DNA of 64,000 bases from an uncultured Lachnospiraceae bacterium (lineage in GTDB: Bacteria; Bacillota; Clostridia; Lachnospirales; Lachnospiraceae), in contig CAJTSB010000011.1 in assembly GCA_910578825.1 (NCBI GenBank), positions 27,293 to 91,292 on the forward strand, written 5' to 3'. Every line of letters begins with the position of its first letter. The first letter of the stretch is position 1. The notes under the pieces are model-generated. The model was not told the origin of the DNA, searched no databases, and saw only the letters and a program-made list of their open reading frames with translations. Positions 53,548 to 62,095 of the stretch are shown piece after piece. The translations under genes were made by a program, and so were the position numbers.

Positions 53548-54984
53548 TTACATCCCTCCGACAGTTTCCTCAAACAGTGCTTTCAAATTATTGTACTGTT
53601 CCATACTTTTATCATAATCTGACTTTCTGACATTCATCTCCAGACGAAATGCAGAACGTTTCAACTCTCTTGGCGCCTGCTCCATCAATTCCTTGATGTT
53701 GTGCGCAAAATTTTCCGCCTTATCCCAGGCCTCGACCTCCATGCACAAAATCAGTTTTTCCATTTTGCCTCTGATTTCCTGCACATTCTCCGTCGTGCCA
53801 AACTGGAAAAACTTCTCTACGCTGTCGAGCTGAGGCATCTCCTGATTCTGATTGATAAATTCAAACTGCTCGGCAGCCTGCTGTTCTTCCTTCGCTTTCT
53901 GTGCCACACGCATCCGAACAGAAAATGAAAAACTGCTTCCTTTGCCCTTTTCACTGTCCAGATGAACGCTGCCCTGCATCAACTCAATCAACTGTTTCGT
54001 AATCGCAAGTCCCAATCCGGTGCCGCCATACTTTCTGGTAATAGAGGCGTCCACCTGCGAAAAACTCTTAAATAATTTGTCTTTCTCCTCAGGTGAAATT
54101 CCGATGCCAGTATCTGATACTACAAAAAACAGCTCTATCTCATCATCAAACTGAAGTGTCTTCGTTACTTCTATATTAATGTATCCTACGCTGGTAAACT
54201 TCACCGCATTCGATAAAAAATTATTTAATATCTGTGTCAGGCGTAATTCATCGCCTATCAAATATTTCGGTATTGTTTTGTCAATATTAACCATAATGCG
54301 CAATCCCTTGGCATTAATCGTAGGAATATTTGTCTCTACCGCATGATTGACCATTTTATAGAAATCAAATTCCTTCTCTTCTATGACAAACTTGCCTGCC
54401 TCAAGCTTTGAAAAATCCAGAATGTTGCTGATAATGGCAGACATATTATCACAACAGCGAATAATAATATCCAGCGTGCTCTTTACGTCTCCCGACACGC
54501 CTGCCTCAACAAGATTTGTCACATGTCCGCGAATTCCATTGACCGGCGTCCGCAGCTCATGCGTCACATTTGCCACAAACTCATTGCGGACCTTCATCGT
54601 CTCTTCCATTTCATCCTTCATGCGGACAAGCTTACGCTCCGTCTCCACCTGCTTGGCTATATTGATAGCAAACAGAAAATGCATATCGTCACCCGCTTTG
54701 ACAGACATACAAACCGGAAAACAGGTTCCATTCCTGCGGTACATCATTCCCTTCGTCATGCCAAGAGCTGTCTCTAAAGGAAAACGCTCTCCTTCACACT
54801 GAAGTTCTGCCGGAAATAAAACAGCGAGAGTTTTATTCTGCAATCCTTCACTATAACCCAGTTCCTCTTTTGCCGGAGCATTGGCATACAGGATCTCTCC
54901 GTTATTATCGAATTTAAGAATGATTTCCAGGGATGCATCCGCACAATTATGTATATCGTTTAAGGGCAGCGCTATCTGTCCCAT
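53548..54984 (-). CDS. PAS-domain sensor histidine kinase with Hpt-like C-terminus
   Basis: 478 residues from the ATG at 54984 (GAGGTGG before it; the frame opens with TTG at 55002). No transmembrane segment. PAS domain about 15-115 (IILKFDNNGEILYANAPAKEELGYSE), HisKA with the phospho-His in FVANVTHELRTPVNG, HATPase with N box LTQILNNFLSNAVKFT, G1 VSDTGIGIS and G2 KYGGTGLGLAITKQL. The last 90 residues are helical with AENFAHNIKELMEQAPRELKR, which looks like a histidine phosphotransfer domain. It is a cytoplasmic sensor, probably of redox, ligand or energy state, and the likely partner of the receiver-HD-GYP protein. Confidence 0.9.
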   Translation of the reverse strand: MGQIALPLNDIHNCADASLEIILKFDNNGEILYANAPAKEELGYSEGLQNKTLAVLFPAELQCEGERFPLETALGMTKGMMYRRNGTCFPVCMSVKAGDDMHFLFAINIAKQVETERKLVRMKDEMEETMKVRNEFVANVTHELRTPVNGIRGHVTNLVEAGVSGDVKSTLDIIIRCCDNMSAIISNILDFSKLEAGKFVIEEKEFDFYKMVNHAVETNIPTINAKGLRIMVNIDKTIPKYLIGDELRLTQILNNFLSNAVKFTSVGYINIEVTKTLQFDDEIELFFVVSDTGIGISPEEKDKLFKSFSQVDASITRKYGGTGLGLAITKQLIELMQGSVHLDSEKGKGSSFSFSVRMRVAQKAKEEQQAAEQFEFINQNQEMPQLDSVEKFFQFGTTENVQEIRGKMEKLILCMEVEAWDKAENFAHNIKELMEQAPRELKRSAFRLEMNVRKSDYDKSMEQYNNLKALFEETVGGM

Positions 54985-55109
54985 TCTTCCACCTCTTCTC
55001 AAGTCATAGATACTAACAAGCCATTATTGCCTTATTATGGTATTCCATCATCTGCTGCAATTCCTACATTTTAAAATGTGTATATTTGCGCATTAATACC
55101 ACTATATCT

Positions 55110-55138
55110 AGTATACGATTTCAAAAATACGGTGTCAA
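55110..55138 (-). promoter_or_regulatory. Sigma-A promoter of the histidine kinase and chemosensory series
   Basis: Minus strand: -35 TTGACA (55133-55138), 17-base spacer, -10 TATACT (55110-55115), giving a leader of about 120 bases before the kinase start. Confidence 0.85.
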
Positions 55139-55162
55139 GTGAAAAATGTGTTATTCGCAAGA

Positions 55163-55203
55163 ATCCATGAGGAGGGGAACAATGTTCCCCTCCTCATGGA
55201 TGC
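55163..55203. terminator. Strong hairpin upstream of the chemosensory promoter
   Basis: About 19-bp perfect stem (ATCCATGAGGAGGGGAACA and complement) with almost no loop; T-run on the plus side (CACGTTTTT), weak on the minus side. It may insulate the promoter from transcription of the tRNA region. Confidence 0.65.
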
Positions 55204-55536
55204 ACGTTTTTCATATACGCTTGCCAAACTGAACAGAACTGCTATTTGTTCAGTTTCTTCCTTCCTCAACACAATCTTCATGATATGGTGTTATCTATCA
55301 TTATAGCTGTTCATGACAATCTTTTGTCTGCATTTTTGATAATAATTTAAGCATTTTCGAGCTTCCGAAAGAATAAAGCGGGCAAGCCCGCATCAACTTC
55401 CCTCTTCCTCATTCTGAGGGGATTGCGCGCTTTGACGCGCCGAGTGCGGTCGCTTCGACGACATCTTTCACGTTTCAGCATGACAAGGTCTTTCCTATAA
55501 GATAAAAAAAATCCTCCATCAAAGTTATAATGAAAG

Positions 55537-55680
55537 GATTCCAACCGTTTTGGTTTTTCTCAACTGTTTACTTATATTAGAGATTATTAAATGGATGGAG
55601 AAGGATTCGAACCGTTTTGGTCTTTCTCAACTGATTACATATAGTTAGAGATTATTAAATGGATGGAGAAGGATTCGAAC
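55537..55680 (-). repeat. Tandem repeats of the tRNA-Tyr 3' end
   Basis: Units of 67 and 68 bp (55545-55611 and 55612-55679). Each contains about 20 bases of the tRNA 3' end (T-arm and acceptor strand, GGTTCGAATCCTTCTCCATC) plus about 47 bases of the flank; the flanks are close to 88% alike. A decayed third piece (GGTTGGAATCCTTTC) follows at 55532-55546. Confidence 0.9.
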
Positions 55681-55741
55681 CTTCGAAGGCGTTGCCAACA
55701 GATTTACAGTCTGCCCCCTTTGGCCACTCGGGAATCCATCC
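55660..55741 (-). tRNA. tRNA-Tyr (GTA)
   Basis: A complete class II tRNA with a long variable arm. The acceptor stem GGATGGA/TCCATCC has 7 pairs, the anticodon stem CAGA/TCTG holds the loop with anticodon GTA (complement at 55705-55707), and the T-arm contains GGTTCGAATCC. The discriminator is A (55660); CCA is not encoded. Its promoter lies 40 bases upstream. Confidence 0.97.
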
Positions 55742-55781
55742 ATATACAAGAACAAACAATTTTTGCCCTTGACAATATCAA

Positions 55782-55810
55782 ATTATAGCACATGTCTTTC
55801 GTTTTTGCAA
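55782..55810 (-). promoter_or_regulatory. Promoter of tRNA-Tyr
   Basis: Minus strand: -35 TTGCAA (55805-55810), 17-base spacer, -10 TATAAT (55782-55787). Confidence 0.8.
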
Positions 55811-55837
55811 GATTATTTTTAGAATTTTAAAAATAAC

Positions 55838-55872
55838 CCGGTCATTGCCATTCAGAGAACAGCGATGACCGG
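55838..55872 (-). terminator. Terminator after the GH13 gene
   Basis: 8-bp stem CCGGTCAT/ATGACCGG followed on the minus strand by GTTATTTTTA, 9 bases after the GH13 stop. Confidence 0.8.
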
Positions 55873-55880
55873 ACTGCATT

Positions 55881-58001
55881 TTAAAATTCCATCCGCTCTT
55901 CATTTCCAATATTTTTCAATATCACCGCACAGTTCGGCGGAAGGCTGATCTTAATACGCCCATTTGTCACCCGATAAATCTCCGGTTCCAGAGAATAAGA
56001 ATCCCGTGTCGTCATTACCATCCGCTCAAGCCGCGTCTCGCGGTTCATCCCTGCCGGCCAGACCCGCCATTCCATATGGCGTTCCACGTAATCATTATTG
56101 ATAACAATTACAAATTGTTGTTCACGATTGAAACGTCCGTAACACATAATCTGATAGTCTCCGCCCAGAAATTTCAGCGAACCGGTACGGAAGGCTTCGT
56201 TTTCCCGGTGAATGCGGATGATGTCTCTGTGAAATGCGATAAGCTCCTCATCTTCATGTCCCCATGGGTAAGTCCTGCGGTTATCCGGGTCGGTAAATCC
56301 TACGACACCGGCCTCATCACCGTAATAGAGCGTCGGAGCTCCGGGCCAGGTCATCTGAATCACGACCGCTTCCTTCATTACGCCCTTATTCAAATCTTCT
56401 CCTGCCGCCTCGCTGCCAAGATGGTCGACTCTTCCGACCTTATGGTTGGTTCGGGTCAGAAAACGCGAGTGGTCATGGTTGGACAATTCATTCATCGCGC
56501 ACTGCAAAGACGGCGTCAGAAAACGCGTCATATAGTAATTCATCGCACCCTCAAAATTCTGGAAATTGCCCAGCATATCCTGACGGTAGCCATCGCTATG
56601 TTTCTCCATTCCAGTGAGAAACCACGTCAACGGCTCCATAAACGCATCATAGTTCATGACCGTGTCCCACTGATCGCCCCGCAGCCATTCCACCGGGTCT
56701 CCGTAATGCTCGGCAAGCACGATCGCTTCCGGATTCGCCTCCTTGACCGCCTTGCGGAAATCCCGCCAGAATTGATGGTTAAATTCCACGGAATGCCCCA
56801 GATCCGCCGCCACATCCAGACGCCATCCATCCGCATTGTAAGGGGGCGACACCCACTTTCTTCCTATATCTAATATATAATCATACAGCTCCCGGGAGCC
56901 CTCGTAATTTAATTTCGGCAGGGTATCATGCCCCCACCAGCCATCGTAACTGCCATTATAAGGCCATCGGTTCTCATCATAGAACTGAAAGAAATTGCGG
57001 TAGGGGCTATCTGCCGACACGTAAGCTCCGGTCGCATAGCCGACCTCCTGCTCGTAAATCAGTTCTTTATCAAGCCATTTATTGAAAGATCCGCAATGGT
57101 TGAACACGCCGTCCAGAATCACACGCATTCCGCGCCTGTGCGCCTCTTCCACAAGTTTTGCAAACAAGGCGTTGCTCGCCTCCAGATTTCTGTGGTCAGA
57201 TACGCGCTTGATATATCTGGTCGCCTGCGTATTATCCGTTTGTCCGGAAGATAACAGCAATCCGCCATCCTCCTCAATCACACCATAGTGCGGGTCTATA
57301 TAATCATAATCCTGAATGTCATATTTATGGTTGGATGGTGAGACAAACAGGGGATTAAAATATAAGACCTCAACCCCCAAATCCTGAAGATAATCCAATT
57401 TCTGTATCACGCCTGCCAAATCTCCACCGTAAAATTCGCCCACGCCGAAATTCGCCGGACACTTATCCCAGTCTTTCACCTGCTGGCTATATACCTGAAT
57501 GTAATAATATTCATTCGTCAGCACATCATTCGACGGGTCGCCATTGCAAAACCGATCTACCAATATCTGATACATCACGGCGCCTTTCGCCCAGTCCGGC
57601 GTGGAAAATCCTGGTACAATCACAAAATCATACTCGTGCCGAATCTCCGGCGTGACCCCCATCCTGTCATAAAAGCAGTGAAGCATACCTGTGGCTACTT
57701 CAAAGTAATAATGATATGGTTCCTCACCGAGTTGTATCTCTGCCTGATAATAATCAAAGGGACCTTCTGTCTCTTCTTTGTGCATGGGAATCCTTTTCTC
57801 CCCGCCGCACAACCAGACAATGTCCACATTATCCTTATAAGTGCGGAACCTGATTGTCACCAGATCATTGACATCCGGCTCCGGGGGATTACGATAATCC
57901 CTGGTTCCATCGGAAAACATTGCATGTTTACGCAGTACCGGCCGCATCAACATCATATACTGCTGCTTTTGGCTTAATTCATAGATTGAATACTCTTTCA
58001 T
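55881..58001 (-). CDS. GH13 alpha-glycosidase (neopullulanase/cyclomaltodextrinase-like)
   Basis: 706 residues from the ATG at 58001, preferred because AAAGGAAG lies 9 bases before it; ATGs at 58010 and 58031 are alternatives. No signal peptide, so cytoplasmic. An N-terminal beta-sandwich (about 20-125) like CBM34, then the (beta/alpha)8 barrel with the four GH13 regions: DGVFNHCG (about 295), GWRLDVAADLG with the nucleophile Asp (about 393), VLAEHYGD with the acid/base Glu (about 430) and NELSNHDHSRF with the third Asp (about 507). The enzyme cuts alpha-1,4 (and perhaps 1,6) bonds in maltodextrins, cyclodextrins or pullulan pieces. Its leader has a terminator-like hairpin and a second inverted repeat. 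Confidence 0.9.
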   Translation of the reverse strand: MKEYSIYELSQKQQYMMLMRPVLRKHAMFSDGTRDYRNPPEPDVNDLVTIRFRTYKDNVDIVWLCGGEKRIPMHKEETEGPFDYYQAEIQLGEEPYHYYFEVATGMLHCFYDRMGVTPEIRHEYDFVIVPGFSTPDWAKGAVMYQILVDRFCNGDPSNDVLTNEYYYIQVYSQQVKDWDKCPANFGVGEFYGGDLAGVIQKLDYLQDLGVEVLYFNPLFVSPSNHKYDIQDYDYIDPHYGVIEEDGGLLLSSGQTDNTQATRYIKRVSDHRNLEASNALFAKLVEEAHRRGMRVILDGVFNHCGSFNKWLDKELIYEQEVGYATGAYVSADSPYRNFFQFYDENRWPYNGSYDGWWGHDTLPKLNYEGSRELYDYILDIGRKWVSPPYNADGWRLDVAADLGHSVEFNHQFWRDFRKAVKEANPEAIVLAEHYGDPVEWLRGDQWDTVMNYDAFMEPLTWFLTGMEKHSDGYRQDMLGNFQNFEGAMNYYMTRFLTPSLQCAMNELSNHDHSRFLTRTNHKVGRVDHLGSEAAGEDLNKGVMKEAVVIQMTWPGAPTLYYGDEAGVVGFTDPDNRRTYPWGHEDEELIAFHRDIIRIHRENEAFRTGSLKFLGGDYQIMCYGRFNREQQFVIVINNDYVERHMEWRVWPAGMNRETRLERMVMTTRDSYSLEPEIYRVTNGRIKISLPPNCAVILKNIGNEERMEF

Positions 58002-58044
58002 AAATGGCATCTTCCTTTCGTTCAGGTGCACATATCTGTTTTTG

Positions 58045-58075
58045 TCACAGAAAAGCGCTTTGTACTTTTCTGTGA
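58045..58075 (-). promoter_or_regulatory. Inverted repeat in the GH13 leader
   Basis: Perfect 11-bp arms TCACAGAAAAG/CTTTTCTGTGA with a 9-base spacer, about 45 bases before the GH13 start; may be an RNA hairpin or an operator. Confidence 0.5.
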
Positions 58076-58079
58076 TGTA

Positions 58080-58108
58080 AAAAAGGCAGCTTCACAAGCT
58101 GCCTTTTT
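58080..58108 (-). terminator. Terminator between ftsH and the GH13 gene
   Basis: Stem AAAAAGGCAGCTT/AAGCTGCCTTTTT with a 3-base loop, T-run on the minus strand. It is 190 bases after ftsH and downstream of a possible -10 TATAAT (58174-58179), so it may end an ftsH transcript, a small RNA, or the GH13 leader. Confidence 0.8.
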
Positions 58109-58299
58109 AGGAGAAGGTATTTTTACTATGGGGTGTAGCAAAAATTATATAATGTATTGGGGGGTTTTTACAGTAATTATAGTACCACAGAATCCCCAAT
58201 AAGTGTGCACAAACTTCACAAAAAAAGCAATTTGTTTTTGTATATTTTGTACAGCCGTTTTTTTGGGCTGTTTATTTTTTCATGGCAATGTTTTACAAA

Positions 58300-60138
58300 T
58301 CATCCCTCAAACAGTGCTTCAAACTCATCCCTGCTGATTTTTTCTTTCTCCAGCAAAAGATCCGCGCATCTATGAAGAATCGTCTCATGCTCTGTCAGAA
58401 TATCCCGGGATTTCTGGTAACATTCATCTATAATTCGCTTAATCTCCTTATCAATTGTACCCGCTACATTCTCGCCATATCCTCTTGTATGCGCCAAATC
58501 TCTGCCTATAAATACTTCATCGTCATTATTATCGTAATTGATGAGACCCACATGCTCAGACATACCATATTTTGTCACCATTGCCTTCGCCAATTCAGTG
58601 GCCTGTTTGATATCCTGAGAAGCGCCCGTGGTAATATCATCAAATATCATTTCCTCTGCCACCCTGCCGCCAAGGTCGACAACAATTTCTTGCAGCATCC
58701 TGCCCTTAGTATTAAACATCTCATCACGCTCCGGCAGCGGCATCGTATACCCCGCCGCCCCTACGCCCGTAGGAATGATGGATACCGAATATACCGGTCC
58801 CACATCAGGCAGCACATGAAACAAAATGGCATGGCCTGCCTCATGATACGCCGTAATGCGTTTCTCTTTCTCCGTAATAATCCGGCTCTTCTTCTCAGAA
58901 CCGATCCCGACCTTCACAAATGATTTACGAATATCGCTCTGGATAATATAAGCCCTATCCTCCTTGGCAGCGACAATCGCCGCCTCATTCAGAAGATTTT
59001 CCAAATCCGCACCGGTAAAGCCGGCCGTCGTCTGGGCAACCTGTTTCAAATCGACATCATCCCCCAGCGGTTTATTTTTGGCATGGACATTTAAAATTTC
59101 TTCCCTTCCGCCAATATCCGGTCTTCCCACATGCACTTTGCGGTCAAAACGACCCGGTCGCATAATCGCAGGGTCCAAAATATCCACACGGTTCGTAGCA
59201 GCCATCACGATAATTCCCTCGTTTACGCCGAACCCGTCCATTTCCACCAATAACTGGTTCAGGGTCTGCTCACGCTCATCATGGCCGCCGCCCATTCCGG
59301 TACCTCTCCGTCTGGCTACTGCATCAATCTCATCAATAAATACAATACAGGGGGCATTTTTCTTTGCCTCCTCAAATAAGTCACGGACGCGGGAAGCTCC
59401 TACGCCAACAAACATTTCCACAAAATCCGAACCGGAAATGCTGAAGAAGGGAACGCCGGCCTCCCCGGCAACCGCCTTGGCAAGCAGCGTCTTGCCCGTT
59501 CCGGGAGGTCCTACCAGAAGAACGCCCTTGGGAATCCTTGCCCCAAGTTTCGTATACTTTCTGGGAGCCCTCAGAAAATCCACCAGCTCTTCAAGCTCTT
59601 CTTTTTCTTCTTTCAGTCCCGCGACATTCGCAAAATTAATTTTCTTATTCTCATCCGTTGTCATCTTCGCGCGGCTCTTGCCAAAATTCATCATCTTGCC
59701 TCCGCCGCCGGACGAGGCTGCCGCATGGTTTGTCATCATAATATAGAAAACAAACAACACACCAAACAGAATCAACGTAGGAAGCAGCGATATCAGCCAG
59801 TTCTCTTCCGGCATCTCCTGTACGACATAATCCATGAACTCATAAGATTTCATCGTCTCCTGCAACGCATTGATATCCGACACATACAATGTTCGGGACG
59901 CATTTTTGGCGTTTGTTCTCACTGTCACGCTTGCCTCCCCGCTTGGCACCTCCCGATTCTGGGAAATGACAACAGATACCACATTTTCATTCTCCAAATC
60001 ATGCTCAAACTGTCCATACGTATAGACAGAATTTTGTCCAAAACCAGACGAATTATCCCGTAAAATCCAGAGCAGCGCCAAAATGATAATCACCGCAATA
60101 TACACGCCGAATGCCCGGTAACGTTTTTGATTATTCAT
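58300..60138 (-). CDS. ftsH: ATP-dependent membrane zinc protease FtsH
   Basis: 612 residues. Two transmembrane segments (about 9-26 and 113-133) flank an external domain; then the AAA+ module with Walker A GPPGTGKT near 209, Walker B CIVFIDEIDA and the second region of homology RVDILDPAIMRPGRFDRKVHV; then the M41 protease with HEAGH at about 432 and the distant Asp ligand. It degrades membrane and regulatory proteins. The order spoIIE-tilS-hpt-ftsH is the one known from Bacillus, which supports the assignment. It begins 26 bases after hpt. Confidence 0.97.
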   Translation of the reverse strand: MNNQKRYRAFGVYIAVIIILALLWILRDNSSGFGQNSVYTYGQFEHDLENENVVSVVISQNREVPSGEASVTVRTNAKNASRTLYVSDINALQETMKSYEFMDYVVQEMPEENWLISLLPTLILFGVLFVFYIMMTNHAAASSGGGGKMMNFGKSRAKMTTDENKKINFANVAGLKEEKEELEELVDFLRAPRKYTKLGARIPKGVLLVGPPGTGKTLLAKAVAGEAGVPFFSISGSDFVEMFVGVGASRVRDLFEEAKKNAPCIVFIDEIDAVARRRGTGMGGGHDEREQTLNQLLVEMDGFGVNEGIIVMAATNRVDILDPAIMRPGRFDRKVHVGRPDIGGREEILNVHAKNKPLGDDVDLKQVAQTTAGFTGADLENLLNEAAIVAAKEDRAYIIQSDIRKSFVKVGIGSEKKSRIITEKEKRITAYHEAGHAILFHVLPDVGPVYSVSIIPTGVGAAGYTMPLPERDEMFNTKGRMLQEIVVDLGGRVAEEMIFDDITTGASQDIKQATELAKAMVTKYGMSEHVGLINYDNNDDEVFIGRDLAHTRGYGENVAGTIDKEIKRIIDECYQKSRDILTEHETILHRCADLLLEKEKISRDEFEALFEG

Positions 60139-60164
60139 CGCCTATTCTTTATCTCCTTTCTATT

Positions 60165-60692
60165 CTAAGCATCCAATTCCACAACCCCGATATAGGGAAG
60201 GTTGCGGTAATGCTGCATATAATCAAGACCATATCCCACAACAAACTCATCCGGTATCTCAAATCCGGTATAGTCTACATGCACGTCTGTCACCCGGCGC
60301 TCCGGTTTATCCAGCAATGTGCAAAGATGCAGGCTTTTCGGTTTCCTGCTTTTCAGATTATCCATCAGATAACTCAACGTTCTGCCAGAATCTACGATAT
60401 CTTCCACCACCAGCACATGTTTCCCCTCGATGGCCTCATCCAGATCCTTGATTACTTTTACTACGCCGCTCGACTTCGTTCCATCCCCATAACTGGAAAC
60501 CGACATGAAATCAATCGAAACCGGGATAGTCAGCCGCTTTGCAAGTTCACACGTAAAAAACACGCCGCCTTTGAGGACACTCACCAGATGAACCGGCTCT
60601 CCCTGATAAAACTCACTGATGTCTTTTGCCATCTGAAGAATTCTTTTTTCAATCTCTTCTTCCGAAACCAGAACGCGAATCTTCTCACTCAT
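60165..60692 (-). CDS. hpt: Hypoxanthine phosphoribosyltransferase
   Basis: 175 residues from the ATG at 60692, with GGAGG 8 bases before it; it overlaps the end of tilS by 8 bases. It salvages hypoxanthine and guanine with PRPP. The PRPP-binding motif HVLVVEDIVDSGRTLSYL is complete, and VHLVSVLKGGVFF, DFMSVSSYG and DEFVVGYGLDY are the other conserved parts. Confidence 0.96.
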   Translation of the reverse strand: MSEKIRVLVSEEEIEKRILQMAKDISEFYQGEPVHLVSVLKGGVFFTCELAKRLTIPVSIDFMSVSSYGDGTKSSGVVKVIKDLDEAIEGKHVLVVEDIVDSGRTLSYLMDNLKSRKPKSLHLCTLLDKPERRVTDVHVDYTGFEIPDEFVVGYGLDYMQHYRNLPYIGVVELDA

Positions 60693-62076
60693 CTTTTCTT
60701 CCTCCATCTATTTGTATCTCTAAAATTCTTTTGGTATGTTCCGTTACTTTGATATCCTCACTGATACGATAACCAATCACCCAGAGGATATGCGCATCAT
60801 CCGCCAACAGCAAAATGCAATCCCTTCTATATTCCGGTATTTTCTCATCGATAAAGTATTTTTTAAGCTTTTTTCTGCTCCCCTTCGCATCAATCACCAG
60901 ATAGTCGTGCTCTTGCCGTGTTCTCAATCGCATAGTACCTTTTATTTTATCATAGTCAAACCATTTCGTATACATTTTTTTGGGAATTTCTTCATTTTGA
61001 GGAAATTTATCCAATAAACGCGTGTGTATTTCATACCCATGAGACGATAAATTCAGGCTGTCCCCAACCGAAATTTCCTGACACAACCGCTGTGCCGGTA
61101 ATTTTGCCTTCTCTCTTTCCAGTAAAATCCCCTCATAAGTCCGCCGCGCCCGAATTCCATACGGCAGTTCCAGAGTTCTTCCGCTCTGAAGCGTAAACAA
61201 TGTCAAAAGCTGCTGCACATGAATGCTTGATATGTCTTTGCTGCTTCCTGCCGCCTCTGCCAGCAAGCCAAGCAGCGTCTCCTTCTGAATCATCGCCGGC
61301 TCCAAAAGCAACTCCCGGGAAATGCGTATCCCCTCCTCGCATACCATACTATATTTTTCTGACGCACGCGTCCTTAACTCCTGAATCAGTCCTGTCGCCT
61401 CCGACACAAATCCTGCCGCCTGATTCATATGAGAAATGGCATTGGCATTGATTTCCACTAACAGGGGAAGTATCTGGCGACGGATTTTGTTTCTTGTATA
61501 CTTAAGTTCCTCATTTGTCTTATCCACGCAGAACTCCAGCCCTTCGCAGGCAAGATATGTTTCGATTTCCTGACGGCTGACACACAGAAGCGGTCGGATA
61601 ATCTGCCCTCTGATCGGCGGTATTCCACACAATCCTTTGAGTCCTGTTCCTCTTGCCAGATGAAACAGCATGGTCTCCGCGCAGTCATTCTGATTGTGCG
61701 CAACCGCAATCTTATCTGCGCCAAACTCCTGCGCCGCCTTGCGAAAAAGCCCATAGCGCAGCTCCCTTGCAGCCTCTTCCACAGTCTGTTTCTTTTCCTT
61801 CGCATACGCAAGCGCCTGGCAATGACAAACCTTACAGGGAATCTGGTATTTCCTGCAGATTTCCTCCACAAATGCGGCGTCCTGAAGACTATCTTCCCCG
61901 CGGATGCCATGTTCAACATGAATCACACAGAGCGTAATTTTCAGTTCTTCCCGCAATTCATGCAGTACGGATAAGAGACAGAGCGAGTCCGCTCCACCTG
62001 ACACGGCTGCCAGAATACAGTCATCCTTTTCTACCATATGATTTTCTTCTATAAAATTTCTTACTTTTTTCTTCAT
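60685..62076 (-). CDS. tilS: tRNA(Ile)-lysidine synthase
   Basis: 463 residues. N-terminal PP-loop ATPase with AVSGGADS at 24-31, then the characteristic HVEHGIRGEDS, HNQNDCAETMLFHLARGTGLKGLCGIPP and RPLLCVSRQEIETY; the C-terminal domain (from about 330) is the tRNA-binding TilS_C type (MRLRTRQEHDYLVID...KKYFIDEKIPEYRRD). It puts lysidine at the wobble position of tRNA-Ile(CAU), an essential step. It is 19 bases after spoIIE. Confidence 0.96.
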   Translation of the reverse strand: MKKKVRNFIEENHMVEKDDCILAAVSGGADSLCLLSVLHELREELKITLCVIHVEHGIRGEDSLQDAAFVEEICRKYQIPCKVCHCQALAYAKEKKQTVEEAARELRYGLFRKAAQEFGADKIAVAHNQNDCAETMLFHLARGTGLKGLCGIPPIRGQIIRPLLCVSRQEIETYLACEGLEFCVDKTNEELKYTRNKIRRQILPLLVEINANAISHMNQAAGFVSEATGLIQELRTRASEKYSMVCEEGIRISRELLLEPAMIQKETLLGLLAEAAGSSKDISSIHVQQLLTLFTLQSGRTLELPYGIRARRTYEGILLEREKAKLPAQRLCQEISVGDSLNLSSHGYEIHTRLLDKFPQNEEIPKKMYTKWFDYDKIKGTMRLRTRQEHDYLVIDAKGSRKKLKKYFIDEKIPEYRRDCILLLADDAHILWVIGYRISEDIKVTEHTKRILEIQIDGGRKDE

Positions 62077-62095
62077 ACGTATCTCCCGTATTGTT

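Larger units (their letters stand above)
54985..55659. other. 675-bp non-coding region with several hairpins
   Basis: It holds the promoter of the chemosensory series (55110-55138), a very strong hairpin (55163-55203), an inverted repeat AAACTGAACA/TGTTCAGTTT (55226-55256), a run of short GC-rich hairpins (55379-55465: GCGGGC/GCCCGC, CCTCA/TGAGG, GCGCGC/GCGCGT-type and GTCG/CGAC), and the tRNA-Tyr-derived repeats (55537-55659). The only open frame (55347-55544, minus) has no ribosome binding site and an atypical composition. Confidence 0.5.

Noticed and set aside
55347..55544. 65-codon minus-strand open frame
   Set aside because: Very rich in Arg, runs through a series of hairpins, starts without a ribosome binding site and matches no family I know.
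55545..55680. Possible CRISPR-like direct repeats
   Set aside because: Only two full units, flanks are themselves similar, and the repeat is clearly the tRNA-Tyr 3' end; no cas genes.
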